64,000 nucleotides of DNA, taken from positions 82,551 through 146,550 of the forward strand of contig NZ_LQPH01000138.1 of NCBI RefSeq assembly GCF_002102255.1, read 5' to 3'. The notes below the pieces were generated by a model. The model saw nothing but the letters and a program-made list of their open reading frames with translations, was not told the origin of the DNA and made no database searches. Position 1 is the stretch's first letter. Every line of letters begins with the position of its first letter. Positions 34,142 through 42,097 of the stretch are shown piece after piece. The translations under genes and the position numbers were made by a program. The DNA is from Mycobacterium nebraskense (lineage in GTDB: Bacteria > Actinomycetota > Actinomycetes > Mycobacteriales > Mycobacteriaceae).

Positions 34142-34560
34142 CTTCCGATGCCCTGCGCCCACAAACCGGCCCGGTACCCCATGCCAGCAGCCACCTCAGC
34201 GTTCCCTTCTGGCAGGGTTGCCAGTCCGGCGAATTGCGGTATCAACGCTGCGACGCCTGCGGCCTGGCGAACTTCCCGCCGACCGAGCACTGCCGCCAAT
34301 GCCTTTCGGCGCACGTGCATTGGGCAAACAGCGGCGGACTCGGCGAGATCTACAGCTGGACAGTGGTTCACCGGCCCGTGACGGCCGAGTTCGAACCGCC
34401 CTACGCGCCCGCAATCGTCACCCTGGACGAGGGTTACCAGATGCTGACCAACGTCGTCGGTGTGGCGCCGGAGGAGTTGAGGATCGGGATGCGCGTGCGA
34501 GTCCAGTTCCATGCCGTCGGTCCCGACATCACGCTGCCCTACTTCACCGGCCAGAAGTAG
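34138..34560 (+). CDS. DUF35 zinc-ribbon/OB-fold protein
   Basis: 140 residues from the GTG at 34138 overlapping the preceding stop. Zinc ribbon with four cysteines: CDAC and CRQC, in YQRCDACGLANFPPTEHCRQ. The OB-fold follows with GEIYSWTVVHRPVT and LRIGMRVRVQF. It is the partner of the thiolase-like protein upstream, as in the ChsH2(DUF35)-Ltp2 complex. The N-terminal helix (LSVPFWQGCQSGELRYQ) is the expected contact. Confidence 0.88.
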   Translation: MTSDALRPQTGPVPHASSHLSVPFWQGCQSGELRYQRCDACGLANFPPTEHCRQCLSAHVHWANSGGLGEIYSWTVVHRPVTAEFEPPYAPAIVTLDEGYQMLTNVVGVAPEELRIGMRVRVQFHAVGPDITLPYFTGQK

Positions 34561-34567
34561 ACCAGCC

Positions 34568-35221
34568 GTGAGCCCCCGGCGCACCAGCAACGGCCTGCCG
34601 GCCACCGCCTACCTGGTGCTGGGTGTGCTCGCCGCCAACGACGAGCAGCTCACCGCGGGCGAGATCAAGATGCGCGCCGAGTTGTCGGTCGGCCACTTCT
34701 ACTGGTCCCCGTCGGTCAGTCACGTACGGCGCGAACTGAACCGCTTGCTGGCCCGCGGCATGGTCAGCGAGATCGGCGCCCAATCCGGCAAGCGGGCGAT
34801 TACGCTCTACGCGACCACCGAGGCCGGGCTCGATGCACTGCGCCGGTGGGTGCAACACTTCCCGGGCCAGGACCAGGTCGTCATCAAACACCCCGTCATC
34901 CTCAAAACCTGGCTGGCCCGCGGCGAGGACCCGGAACTCATCGTCGACACGTTGGACCGGCACCTCGAGGCGACCCGGGCGCGGCTGGACGAGGCGTTGT
35001 GGTCGCGGCAGCGTTCGCGTGAACTCGGCATCAGCGACGACCCGGACCAGCGCTTCTCATTCGCCGTCCTGGACTACGCGATCCGCGGCCTGTATGCGGA
35101 GCTCTCCAACATCGCGCAGTTGCGTGACGAGATCGCCAGCGGCACAACGCGGGATCCGGTTAAACGGGTGCCACGGTCGAAGGGCCAGATCCGCCGTCGG
35201 GTAAGCGGGAGCCCGAGCTAG
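34568..35221 (+). CDS. PadR-family transcriptional regulator
   Basis: 217 residues from the GTG at 34568, 7 nt after the DUF35 stop. N-terminal winged helix: LPATAYLVLGVLAANDEQLT then YWSPSVSHVRRELNRLLARG, followed by the wing KRAITLYATTEAGLDAL. The C-terminal half is the helical dimerisation domain of the PadR/Vir type. It is cotranscribed with the catabolic genes and so may provide feedback. Its last 62 nt overlap the 3' end of the convergent ligase gene. Confidence 0.85.
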   Translation: MSPRRTSNGLPATAYLVLGVLAANDEQLTAGEIKMRAELSVGHFYWSPSVSHVRRELNRLLARGMVSEIGAQSGKRAITLYATTEAGLDALRRWVQHFPGQDQVVIKHPVILKTWLARGEDPELIVDTLDRHLEATRARLDEALWSRQRSRELGISDDPDQRFSFAVLDYAIRGLYAELSNIAQLRDEIASGTTRDPVKRVPRSKGQIRRRVSGSPS

Positions 35222-36803
35222 GCGCCGCGACCGCGTAGGCCGTCCCGCGCGGTTCGCGCTCCCACAGCACTTCCCCCGGGCCGATGTCGGTTCCTTCGGC
35301 GATTAGTTGGCGCTTGAGCACTTTGTGGGTGGCGGTGCTGGGCAGGTCGGTGGCGACGCGGACGTAGCGCGGGCGGGCCTTGGGGGACAGGTCGGGCTGA
35401 GCGTCGAGGAACGCCTCGAACGCGTCGGGGTCGAGGGTCCGTCCCTCATTGAGGACGATCGCGGCCATGACCTGGTCGCCGACGCGTTCGTCCGGAACCG
35501 CATACACGGCGACACGATTGATTGAACCGTGCCGCAACAAGATCCGTTCGATCGGTGCGGCGGCGAGGTTCTCCCCGTCCACCCGCATCCAGTCGGCGGT
35601 GCGGCCGGCCAGGTAGATCCAGCCGTCGCAGTCGCGGTAGGCGAGGTCGCCGGACCAGTACATGCCGTTGCGCATGCGCTCGGCGTTGGCCTCGGGGTCG
35701 TTGTAGTAGCCGGTGAAGAAACCCGATCCCGCCGTGTTGACCAACTCGCCGACCGCCTCGTCGGCATTGACCAGGGCGCCGTCGTCGTCGAACCGCGCGA
35801 CCGCGCACTCGGTCACGGTGTCGCTGTTGTAGATCGCCACCCCGTCGATCCCTTTGCCGATCGAGCCCTTGGGCGTGCCCGGTTCGCGAATCACGATGAC
35901 CGCGTTCTCGGTCGAGCCGAAGCCGTCCTCGACCTGCACATCGAAACGGCGTGCGAACTCCTCGATGTCCTTGTCGTTGGCCTCGTTACCGAACGCCACA
36001 CGCAGGGGATTGTCGGCGTCGTCGTCGCGCTCCGGCGTGGCGAGGATGTAGGCGAGCGGCTTGCCCACGTAGTTCATGTACGTGGCACCGTAATGGCGGA
36101 CGTCGTCGAGGAAGCTGCTCGCCGAGAATTTCGCCGGCACGATCGCGGCGCCGGAGACCACCGCCGGCGCCCAGCCCGCGACGACCGCGTTGGAGTGGAA
36201 CAGCGGCATCGAGACGTAGCAGGTGTCCTGTTCGGATAGCTCGAAGCGCTGGACCAGGTTGATGCCGGCGAACGTCGCCATCAGGTGTGATACCTGCACC
36301 GCCTTGGGATTTCCGCTCGTTCCCGACGTGAAGATCATCATGAACGCGTCCATCGCGGTGACCTGCCGGTGCGGCACCAGTTCACCGGCTCCCTTGATGA
36401 ACTCGGTCCACTGCGGCGTCGAGGTGTCGAGGATCTGCGTTCCCTCGAGGTCCAGCCCATCCAGCAGCGGCCGGTGTTCGGCGTCGGTCACGAGGAACTG
36501 GCAATGTGCGCGCCGGACGTCGGCCGCGAGCGCCTCGCCGCGCCGGGTGGTGTTCAGGCCGCAGAGGACGTAACCGCCCAGGCCGGCCGCCGCCATCTGG
36601 CTCAGCATCTCGGGGTTATTTCCCAATAGAGCGCCCACGTGCATCGGCCGGTCCGGATCGGCGGCGGATATCAGGGCCGCCGCCCGCGCCGCCGAACCAG
36701 CCAGGTACTCGCTCCAACTCCACTGCAGCCCGCGGTGTTTGACCGCGACCCCCGGATCGGACAAGCGCTTGCGCAGCAGCGCTTGGATGGTGTCGTCAGT
36801 CAT
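35160..36803 (-). CDS. FadD17-like acyl-CoA ligase
   Basis: 547-residue AMP-forming ligase. P-loop FTSGTSGNPKAVQVSH (Ala replaces the usual Gly after the Lys), A5 motif EDGFGSTENAV, A7/A8 YWSGDLAYRDCDG and GRTADWMRVDGENLA, and the C-terminal catalytic Lys region HKVLKRQL. The pattern YVSMPLFHSNAVVAGW and the Ala in the P-loop resemble FadD17 of M. tuberculosis, which activates steroid side-chain acids. It would feed the divergent cluster with its CoA-thioester substrate. A second copy of the TetR operator lies 35 nt upstream of its start. Confidence 0.88.
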   Translation of the reverse strand: MTDDTIQALLRKRLSDPGVAVKHRGLQWSWSEYLAGSAARAAALISAADPDRPMHVGALLGNNPEMLSQMAAAGLGGYVLCGLNTTRRGEALAADVRRAHCQFLVTDAEHRPLLDGLDLEGTQILDTSTPQWTEFIKGAGELVPHRQVTAMDAFMMIFTSGTSGNPKAVQVSHLMATFAGINLVQRFELSEQDTCYVSMPLFHSNAVVAGWAPAVVSGAAIVPAKFSASSFLDDVRHYGATYMNYVGKPLAYILATPERDDDADNPLRVAFGNEANDKDIEEFARRFDVQVEDGFGSTENAVIVIREPGTPKGSIGKGIDGVAIYNSDTVTECAVARFDDDGALVNADEAVGELVNTAGSGFFTGYYNDPEANAERMRNGMYWSGDLAYRDCDGWIYLAGRTADWMRVDGENLAAAPIERILLRHGSINRVAVYAVPDERVGDQVMAAIVLNEGRTLDPDAFEAFLDAQPDLSPKARPRYVRVATDLPSTATHKVLKRQLIAEGTDIGPGEVLWEREPRGTAYAVAAPSSGSRLPDGGSGPSTVAPV

Positions 36804-36837
36804 CGGTCGAAATCACCTTCACTATGCCAGCCCTGCG

Positions 36838-36856
36838 AGACGAGACGGTCCGTCTT
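36838..36856. promoter_or_regulatory. Candidate TetR operator, right copy
   Basis: AGACGAGACGGTCCGTCTT, identical over 19 nt to 24769-24787, with the perfect core palindrome AGACGG-T-CCGTCT at 36843-36855. It lies upstream of the FadD17-like start (36803) and before the stop of the SDR gene ending at 36882. Confidence 0.75.
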
Positions 36857-36881
36857 ATGGTAGCGGCCGGGGCACTCGCCG

Positions 36882-37655
36882 CTATCCGCCCACCATCATC
36901 AGGCCGCCATCGACCGCCAGCAGCTGCCCGGTGATGAATCCGGAACCGGGGCCGGCCAGAAAGACCAGCATCGGGCCGAGGTCGCGCGCCGGATCCCCCA
37001 GCTCCCCGCCCAACGGAATCATCATCTGCATCTGCTGGTCGATGAACGCACTCGCGTCGGGGCCGAGGAACTCACGCAGCCGATCGGCGCCGGCCGTCTG
37101 CACTGCCGGCGCCAAAGCGTTGACGGTGATCTTGTCCGCCGCCCAGGCTTTGGCGGCCGATCGCGTCCGTGCCTGCACCGCGCCCTTGGTCGCGGCGTAG
37201 ACGGCCGAGATCGGGCTGCCCATAACGGCTTCCGACGAGCCGAAGTTGATGATCCTGCCGCCTTTGGGGTTCTGGTCCTTCATCACGGCGTATGCGGCCT
37301 GATTGGTGAGGATGGTCGCCTTCACGTTGGTGTCCAACAGGAACGAGATCTCGTCGACGCCGATGTAGCCGGGAATCCCGGCCTGCCACAGCCCTGCGGC
37401 GTTTACCAACACATCGAGTCCACCCAGGCGTTCGGCGGCTTGCCGCACCATCGCCGAGACGGCGTCGGCGTCGCGCACGTCGCACTGCAGCCAGGTGGCC
37501 GCGAGTCCGTCCGGCGGCGGGGTCTGGTGGTAGGTGGCGGCGACCTCGGCCCCCGCCTCGGTGAGGGCTCCCACGGCGGCCGCGCCGATTCCGGTCGCTC
37601 CGCCTGTGACCAGGATCCGTCGGCCTCGCAGCGGTAGCGTCGTCGTATCTGACAT
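36882..37655 (-). CDS. Short-chain dehydrogenase/reductase (SDR)
   Basis: 257 residues from the ATG at 37655; the frame is open to 37853 but without good composition. Classical SDR: NAD(P) motif TGGATGIG, NNAG equivalent LVNAAG, catalytic Tyr and Lys in VYAATKGAVQ, and GSSEAV in place of the serine strand. C-terminus GQLLAVDGGLMM is typical. It lies upstream of the FadD17-like gene on the same strand and may belong with it, although the operator between them argues for separate control. Confidence 0.9.
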   Translation of the reverse strand: MSDTTTLPLRGRRILVTGGATGIGAAAVGALTEAGAEVAATYHQTPPPDGLAATWLQCDVRDADAVSAMVRQAAERLGGLDVLVNAAGLWQAGIPGYIGVDEISFLLDTNVKATILTNQAAYAVMKDQNPKGGRIINFGSSEAVMGSPISAVYAATKGAVQARTRSAAKAWAADKITVNALAPAVQTAGADRLREFLGPDASAFIDQQMQMMIPLGGELGDPARDLGPMLVFLAGPGSGFITGQLLAVDGGLMMVGG

Positions 37656-37687
37656 GGGCAAGACGCTACCGCCGGCGGCACGGGCGG

Positions 37688-38518
37688 TTACGTGCGCACC
37701 GCGATCGTCGACAACAGGTCGGCGAGCCGGTCGGGCTGGTCGATCATCGAGAACGTGCGCGCTTCCTCGATGACCTCCAGGCGGGCGTTGGGGATGGTGG
37801 CGGCCAATCGTTCGCCGTCCCCGAGTTCGAAGAACATGTCGTCGGCCGACCACGCGATAAGGGTGGGCTTGTCGAACTCGGACAGCCGGGCCGCCACGCC
37901 CGTCGTTACCTCCGTGCGCAGCGACAGCGTGAACTGGCGCAGGTCTTCGGCGATGCGAGGATCGGATAGCCCCGGGCGCACCCAGGCCTCGGTGAGGTCG
38001 TCGATGTTGCGATGTGCCAGCCCGTCGAACGCGCGCTTGCGTGCCGCCGGCACTCGCATGGCCTGGGCCACGGCCCGGAACGTCGTCTTCGACTTGGCGG
38101 CCAGGATCACCGGCTTAAGGATCGGCGGTGGAAAGTGTTCGAACGCATCGCAACTCGTCAGCACCAGCGCGCCGAGCCGCTCGGGGTGGTGCACGGCCAC
38201 GAGTTGGGTGACGACCCCGCCGGTGTCGTTGCCGACCAGCACCACGTCCTCGAGGTCGAGCGCGGCCAGTACCTCGGCGACCATGCCCGCGACGCCGGTG
38301 ATGGTTCGATCGGCGCCCCGCCGCAACGGTTCCGGATGCGCGCCCAGTGGCCACGTCGGGGCGATGCACCGCAGCCCGCGGTCGGCCAGTCGTTCGCTGA
38401 CCCGGCGCCACAGTTGGCCGCCCATCATGAACCCGTGTACGAAAACGACCGGCCTGCCGTCTTCGGGTCCGGTTGCTTCGTAATGGATGGTTCCGGCACT
38501 AATGTCGATCGTCGACAT
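37688..38518 (-). CDS. Alpha/beta hydrolase of the haloalkane-dehalogenase/epoxide-hydrolase branch, catalytic His apparently lost
   Basis: 276 residues. Oxyanion motif VFVHGFMMGGQLW. The nucleophile elbow VLVGNDTGGVVT has Asp at the centre, as in haloalkane dehalogenases and epoxide hydrolases. The C-terminal position where GHF normally gives the catalytic His reads EARTFSMIDQP, with Thr or Arg instead. It may be inactive as a hydrolase or use another residue. Divergent from a TetR gene with an 11-bp inverted repeat between. Confidence 0.83.
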   Translation of the reverse strand: MSTIDISAGTIHYEATGPEDGRPVVFVHGFMMGGQLWRRVSERLADRGLRCIAPTWPLGAHPEPLRRGADRTITGVAGMVAEVLAALDLEDVVLVGNDTGGVVTQLVAVHHPERLGALVLTSCDAFEHFPPPILKPVILAAKSKTTFRAVAQAMRVPAARKRAFDGLAHRNIDDLTEAWVRPGLSDPRIAEDLRQFTLSLRTEVTTGVAARLSEFDKPTLIAWSADDMFFELGDGERLAATIPNARLEVIEEARTFSMIDQPDRLADLLSTIAVRT

Positions 38519-38542
38519 AGAGAACTCCTAGCTCGGGATACA

Positions 38543-38569
38543 CTTACAAACAGGCTGTCTGTTCGTAAG
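38543..38569. promoter_or_regulatory. Candidate TetR operator between alpha/beta hydrolase and TetR genes
   Basis: CTTACAAACAG-GCTGT-CTGTTCGTAAG: 11-bp arms with one mismatch around a 5-bp centre. It lies 24 nt from the hydrolase start and 15 nt from the TetR start. It probably mediates autorepression and hydrolase control. Confidence 0.65.
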
Positions 38570-38584
38570 TTACCAACAGGTTGT

Positions 38585-39202
38585 ATGGAAAGCAAGAGAC
38601 GGACTCAGGAAGAGCGCTCCGCGGCTACCCGCGACGCGCTGATCGCGGCTGCCCGCAAGCTGTGGGGCCTGCGGGGTTACGTGGAGGTCGGGACGCCGGA
38701 GATCGCGACCGTGGCGGGGGTGACGCGCGGTGCGATGTATCACCAGTTCGCCGACAAGGCAGCGCTTTTCCGCGAGGTAGTCGAGGCCGTGGAGCAGGAC
38801 GTGATGGCTCGGATGGGCACGCTGGTGGCGGAGTCGGGGGCGAGGACACCGGCGGACGCGATCCGTGCCGCGGTCGACGCGTGGCTGGAGGTTTCCGGGG
38901 ATCCGGAGGTGCGTCAGCTGATGTTGCTGGATGCCCCGAGCGTGCTGGGCTGGGCGGGTTTTCGCGATGTCGCCCAGCGGTACAGCCTGGGCATGACAGA
39001 ACAGTTGATCACCGAGGCCGTCCGGGCCGGCCAATTGCCCAAGCAGCCGGTGCGGCCGCTGGCGCACGTGCTGATCGGTGCGCTCGATGAGGCGGCCATG
39101 CTCATCGCCACCGCCGAGGATCCGAAACGGACCCGCCGGGAGACCCGGCAGGTGCTGCACCGGCTGATCGACGGGATGCTGACAGGACGATCGATCGACT
39201 GA
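38585..39202 (+). CDS. TetR-family transcriptional regulator
   Basis: 205 residues from the ATG at 38585; the longer open frame upstream runs through the divergent hydrolase and is not real. Helix-turn-helix: LIAAARKLWGLRGYVEVGTP then VTRGAMYHQFADKAALFRE. The motif order and C-terminal domain (REVVEAVEQDVMARMGTLV) resemble the AcrR-like branch with a C-terminal TetR_C domain. It is likely to repress the divergent alpha/beta hydrolase through the inverted repeat in the spacer. Confidence 0.9.
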   Translation: MESKRRTQEERSAATRDALIAAARKLWGLRGYVEVGTPEIATVAGVTRGAMYHQFADKAALFREVVEAVEQDVMARMGTLVAESGARTPADAIRAAVDAWLEVSGDPEVRQLMLLDAPSVLGWAGFRDVAQRYSLGMTEQLITEAVRAGQLPKQPVRPLAHVLIGALDEAAMLIATAEDPKRTRRETRQVLHRLIDGMLTGRSID

Positions 39203-39355
39203 TGCGGCTAGACGGAGTGCTTCAGGTCCGTGCCGGCAAACGGAACTGGAGTGGGATGGCTTGCAGCACAATTGGGCTCCGTAGAAATGATCTCGGTTGC
39301 GTGAGTCGGAACTTTCGTCCGCGCATTTAGAACGACCGCGACGCACAATGTAGCC

Positions 39356-40012
39356 ATGAGATGGCGGGTCGTGGTTTCGGTGCTCGGACTCCTCGGATAT
39401 GACGCAGTTATCCGACCCGCCCAGTTGGAGTGGGGCGCCACCGAGGCAGAGCGGCGTATGACTCTGCCCGGCGACGAAATCGTCCAGGGCGTCATGAGCC
39501 ATCACACCAAGGCAGTCAGCATCGACGCACCGGCAGCCGTGATATGGCCCTGGCTGGTGCAGATGGGCGATCGGCGGGCGGGCTTCTACAGCTACGACTG
39601 GATCGAGCGCTACCTGTTCGCCGGCACCGTGCATTATGTCGAGGGGTGCCGCTCCGCCGCCCGCATTCATCCCGAACTGCAAAAGCTCAAGATTGGAGAC
39701 CGCATCAACACCGGGTCCTTCGGTCCGGTGCAAATCGGCAGAGTTGTCACAGTTTTCGAACCCAACCACGCATTGGTCATTGGAACCTGGGCGTTCGTGT
39801 TGTTGCCGATCGACGAGAATCGCACTCGTTTGCTGATTCGCGAGCGGGATGCGGGATGGTTGCGGTTGCTGGCGCCGCGACGCTTCGGGCTGCTTCGAGG
39901 GCTAGGTGCGATCATCGACTACGCAGTCGGTGAACCCCTGCACTTTGTGATGGTCCGCAAGATGATGCTGGGCATCAAGCAGCGGGCCGAAGCCACATCT
40001 TCGAACCCCTAA
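39356..40012 (+). CDS. SRPBCC (START-like) superfamily protein, hypothetical
   Basis: 218 residues. A short hydrophobic N-terminus (MRWRVVVSVLGLLGYDAVIR) may be a membrane anchor or non-cleaved signal. The body begins with a strand pattern typical of ligand-binding START folds (HTKAVSIDAPAAVIWPWLVQ) and continues with GFYSYDWIERYL and LVIGTWAFVLLPID. No catalytic residues. It stands alone between two regulatory units, with less extreme GC usage than its neighbours, which may indicate a separate origin. Function unknown. Confidence 0.7.
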   Translation: MRWRVVVSVLGLLGYDAVIRPAQLEWGATEAERRMTLPGDEIVQGVMSHHTKAVSIDAPAAVIWPWLVQMGDRRAGFYSYDWIERYLFAGTVHYVEGCRSAARIHPELQKLKIGDRINTGSFGPVQIGRVVTVFEPNHALVIGTWAFVLLPIDENRTRLLIRERDAGWLRLLAPRRFGLLRGLGAIIDYAVGEPLHFVMVRKMMLGIKQRAEATSSNP

Positions 40013-40098
40013 GCTTTTCGTCGATGTGGCAACCAGCTCGGCTCTCGCAAGAGGTTGGCGACTAACGGGCGCGCTTGAACACTCACAGCGGAGGATCT

Positions 40099-40725
40099 TT
40101 AGTCACCGCGAACGGTGGCGACGCCCGCGATGATGCCCTGGATGAGCCGGTCGAGGTGCTCGGCGCTGTCGACGGCCGGCTGCCCCGCGACGAACGTCAT
40201 CATGATCCCGTTGATGAACGCCAGCGTGGCGATCGCCTGGTCTTCGACCACCGCCGGATCCGGCGCGCTCTCCGCGGGATGCCATTGGGTGACGACGTCG
40301 CGGGCCAGGGTGTACAGCCGCTCCGTGGACTCGTCGAGGGTGGTGGCCAGTTCCGGGTCCCGGCCGGCGAGCAGCGCGAGCTCGTAGCGCGCCTTGGCGC
40401 GGGTCAGCCAGGGTTCGCTGTTGACGTACATGACGATGCGGGCCAGCCCCGCGGTGCCGGTGAATTGCGCTACCGGATCGTCGGCGAGTTCGGCCATCCG
40501 GGAGAAGTCGGCTACATCGAGTTCGGCCAGCCGAGCCGCGACGGCGTGCAGCAACGCCTTGCGGGTCCTGAAGTAGAACGACGCCGTGCCGGCAGGCACG
40601 CCCGCGTGATCGTCGACTCTGGGGTGGCTGACGCCATGGACTCCGTTGCTACCCAGCAGCTCGATCGCGGCGTCGGCGAGCTGGCGGCGGCGCTCCGGCG
40701 CGTTGTGCTTTCTACGTGCAGCGAT
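40099..40725 (-). CDS. TetR-family regulator with no canonical start codon
   Basis: The coding pattern runs from the codon after the lipase stop (TAG, 40735-40737) to the stop at 40099. It reads ATC-GCT-GCA-CGT-AGA, giving ARRKHNAPERRRQLADAAIE, then HPRVDDHAGVPAGTASFYF. That is a full TetR helix-turn-helix, so the first visible GTG at 40599 (within GVPAG) is too late. No ATG, GTG or TTG occurs in frame before it. ATC at 40725 stands where a start Met would be expected. It is in the same frame as the lipase, separated by one TAG. The start is therefore unresolved. Confidence 0.7.
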   Translation of the reverse strand: MAARRKHNAPERRRQLADAAIELLGSNGVHGVSHPRVDDHAGVPAGTASFYFRTRKALLHAVAARLAELDVADFSRMAELADDPVAQFTGTAGLARIVMYVNSEPWLTRAKARYELALLAGRDPELATTLDESTERLYTLARDVVTQWHPAESAPDPAVVEDQAIATLAFINGIMMTFVAGQPAVDSAEHLDRLIQGIIAGVATVRGD

Positions 40726-40734
40726 GTGTCCAGT

Positions 40735-42027
40735 CTAAAACTGGCCGCAGTTGGGCGCGGTGGGTTCTCCGTTGAAGCGGGCGGCGATCCATTGCATGGC
40801 CGGCTCGCCGTCGACGAGCATCGGCAGCCCGTGGTTGATGATCAGCTTGTTGAGGAAGGGCGGCTCCTCATTGGTGCGGAATTCCACATCCGCCCCCTGG
40901 GCGCACCAGTCACGACCGAGTTGATTGGCCGCGGTCCACGGCACCAGCGGGTCGTAACGGTTGCTGTTGATCAGCACCGGCGCATTGGGTTTGTAGCGCC
41001 CGAGCCGCTGGTCTTCGAACAGGGTGTTGAACGGTTCCTCGTTGACCAGTTGGTTGATGTCTTCGGTGAAATAGGGCTGGATATGGCGAAACATGAAGTC
41101 CAGCAAGGTCTGTCCGACGCACTGGCGTGAGACCGATTCGAGCATCGCCAGCCCGCGGGGAGTCATCTTGGAACGGATGACGTCGGCGAACTCCGGATAG
41201 GCGGCCATGACGCTGTTGAGCGCGTACCCGACGACGCCGACCAGGACGCTGCCGTCCGCGTACGGCAACAGCTCCTTGAGGTTGGCCGGCGGCGCGCCGG
41301 CGTAGGTGCCCACGATATGGAGCTCGGGGGCGTAGGCCGATGCCAGTTCGGCCGCCGACGCGGTCGCGCCCCCGCCCTGCGAATAGCCCCAAAATGCCAC
41401 CGGCCCATGGGGATCCAGCGACGTGTCCGGTAGCTTCATGGCCGCGCGGGCGGCATCGAGCACGGCCTGCCCCTCGGCCACGCGCCCCACGTAGGTGTGC
41501 ATCGAGGTGGTGCCGAGGCCTTCGTAGTCGGTCATCACGATGGCGAAACCACGCGCGACCATCGTGGCGACGAACAGTTCCTCGTAGTTGAACATGATGT
41601 CCCAGCCGCCCGAATAATGAATGCCCTGGTTGAACATTCGCGACGGGGCGCATTGATTGCCCTGGCCTTGCGTGCCGGGTGCGTAGCTGATCAAGGGTCG
41701 TGGCCCGCTGCCCGGCCACGCGTTGTAAGGCTCGAAGTAGGTGCCGGTGACCGCGATCGGGTTGCCCCGGGTGTCGGTGCTGCGGTACATGATTCGGGTA
41801 CCGGTGGCCATGATCGCACCCAGCTGGCCGGACGGTTCCAGCACCAGCCGCGACGGCTCGGTACGGATCAGGTCGCCCGGCTGGCCGGGCGGCAATGGGT
41901 CGGGCGGGGTGTAGAACTCAGCGTATTGTGGCTCGTCCCCGCCGTCGGCGCGGGCTCGTCCCCCGGCGCCGATCAGGGCTGACGCGATAACCAGCAGGAC
42001 GGCGAAGGCTCCCCCAACCCGGCGCAT
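40735..42027 (-). CDS. Secreted lipase (LIP-family alpha/beta hydrolase)
   Basis: 430 residues from the ATG at 42027. A Sec signal peptide (RRVGGAFAVLLVIASALIGA) probably ends near the ARAD motif. The catalytic serine is in AFWGYSQGGG, and the fold has the PF03583 pattern of secretory lipases (LISYAPGTQGQGNQCAPS, then VMTDYEGLG). A C-terminal Asp/His pair is probable in SNRYDPLVPW and IINHGLPML. It should hydrolyse acylglycerols or esters outside the membrane. A perfect AT-rich palindrome precedes the start by 40 nt. Confidence 0.87.
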   Translation of the reverse strand: MRRVGGAFAVLLVIASALIGAGGRARADGGDEPQYAEFYTPPDPLPPGQPGDLIRTEPSRLVLEPSGQLGAIMATGTRIMYRSTDTRGNPIAVTGTYFEPYNAWPGSGPRPLISYAPGTQGQGNQCAPSRMFNQGIHYSGGWDIMFNYEELFVATMVARGFAIVMTDYEGLGTTSMHTYVGRVAEGQAVLDAARAAMKLPDTSLDPHGPVAFWGYSQGGGATASAAELASAYAPELHIVGTYAGAPPANLKELLPYADGSVLVGVVGYALNSVMAAYPEFADVIRSKMTPRGLAMLESVSRQCVGQTLLDFMFRHIQPYFTEDINQLVNEEPFNTLFEDQRLGRYKPNAPVLINSNRYDPLVPWTAANQLGRDWCAQGADVEFRTNEEPPFLNKLIINHGLPMLVDGEPAMQWIAARFNGEPTAPNCGQF

Positions 42028-42067
42028 TACGGAACGGTAACAATCGGGGCCCACCAGCGGAAGGGCA

Positions 42068-42087
42068 ATCTCTAAATTTTTAGAGAT
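42068..42087. promoter_or_regulatory. AT-rich 20-bp palindrome upstream of the lipase gene
   Basis: ATCTCTAAA-TT-TTTAGAGAT, perfect 9-bp arms. It lies in the 70-bp gap between the stop of lpqC (42098) and the lipase start (42027). It could be an operator, or a terminator-like hairpin for lpqC, but no clear T-tract follows on the minus strand. Confidence 0.55.
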
Positions 42088-42097
42088 CCAGCGCGTC

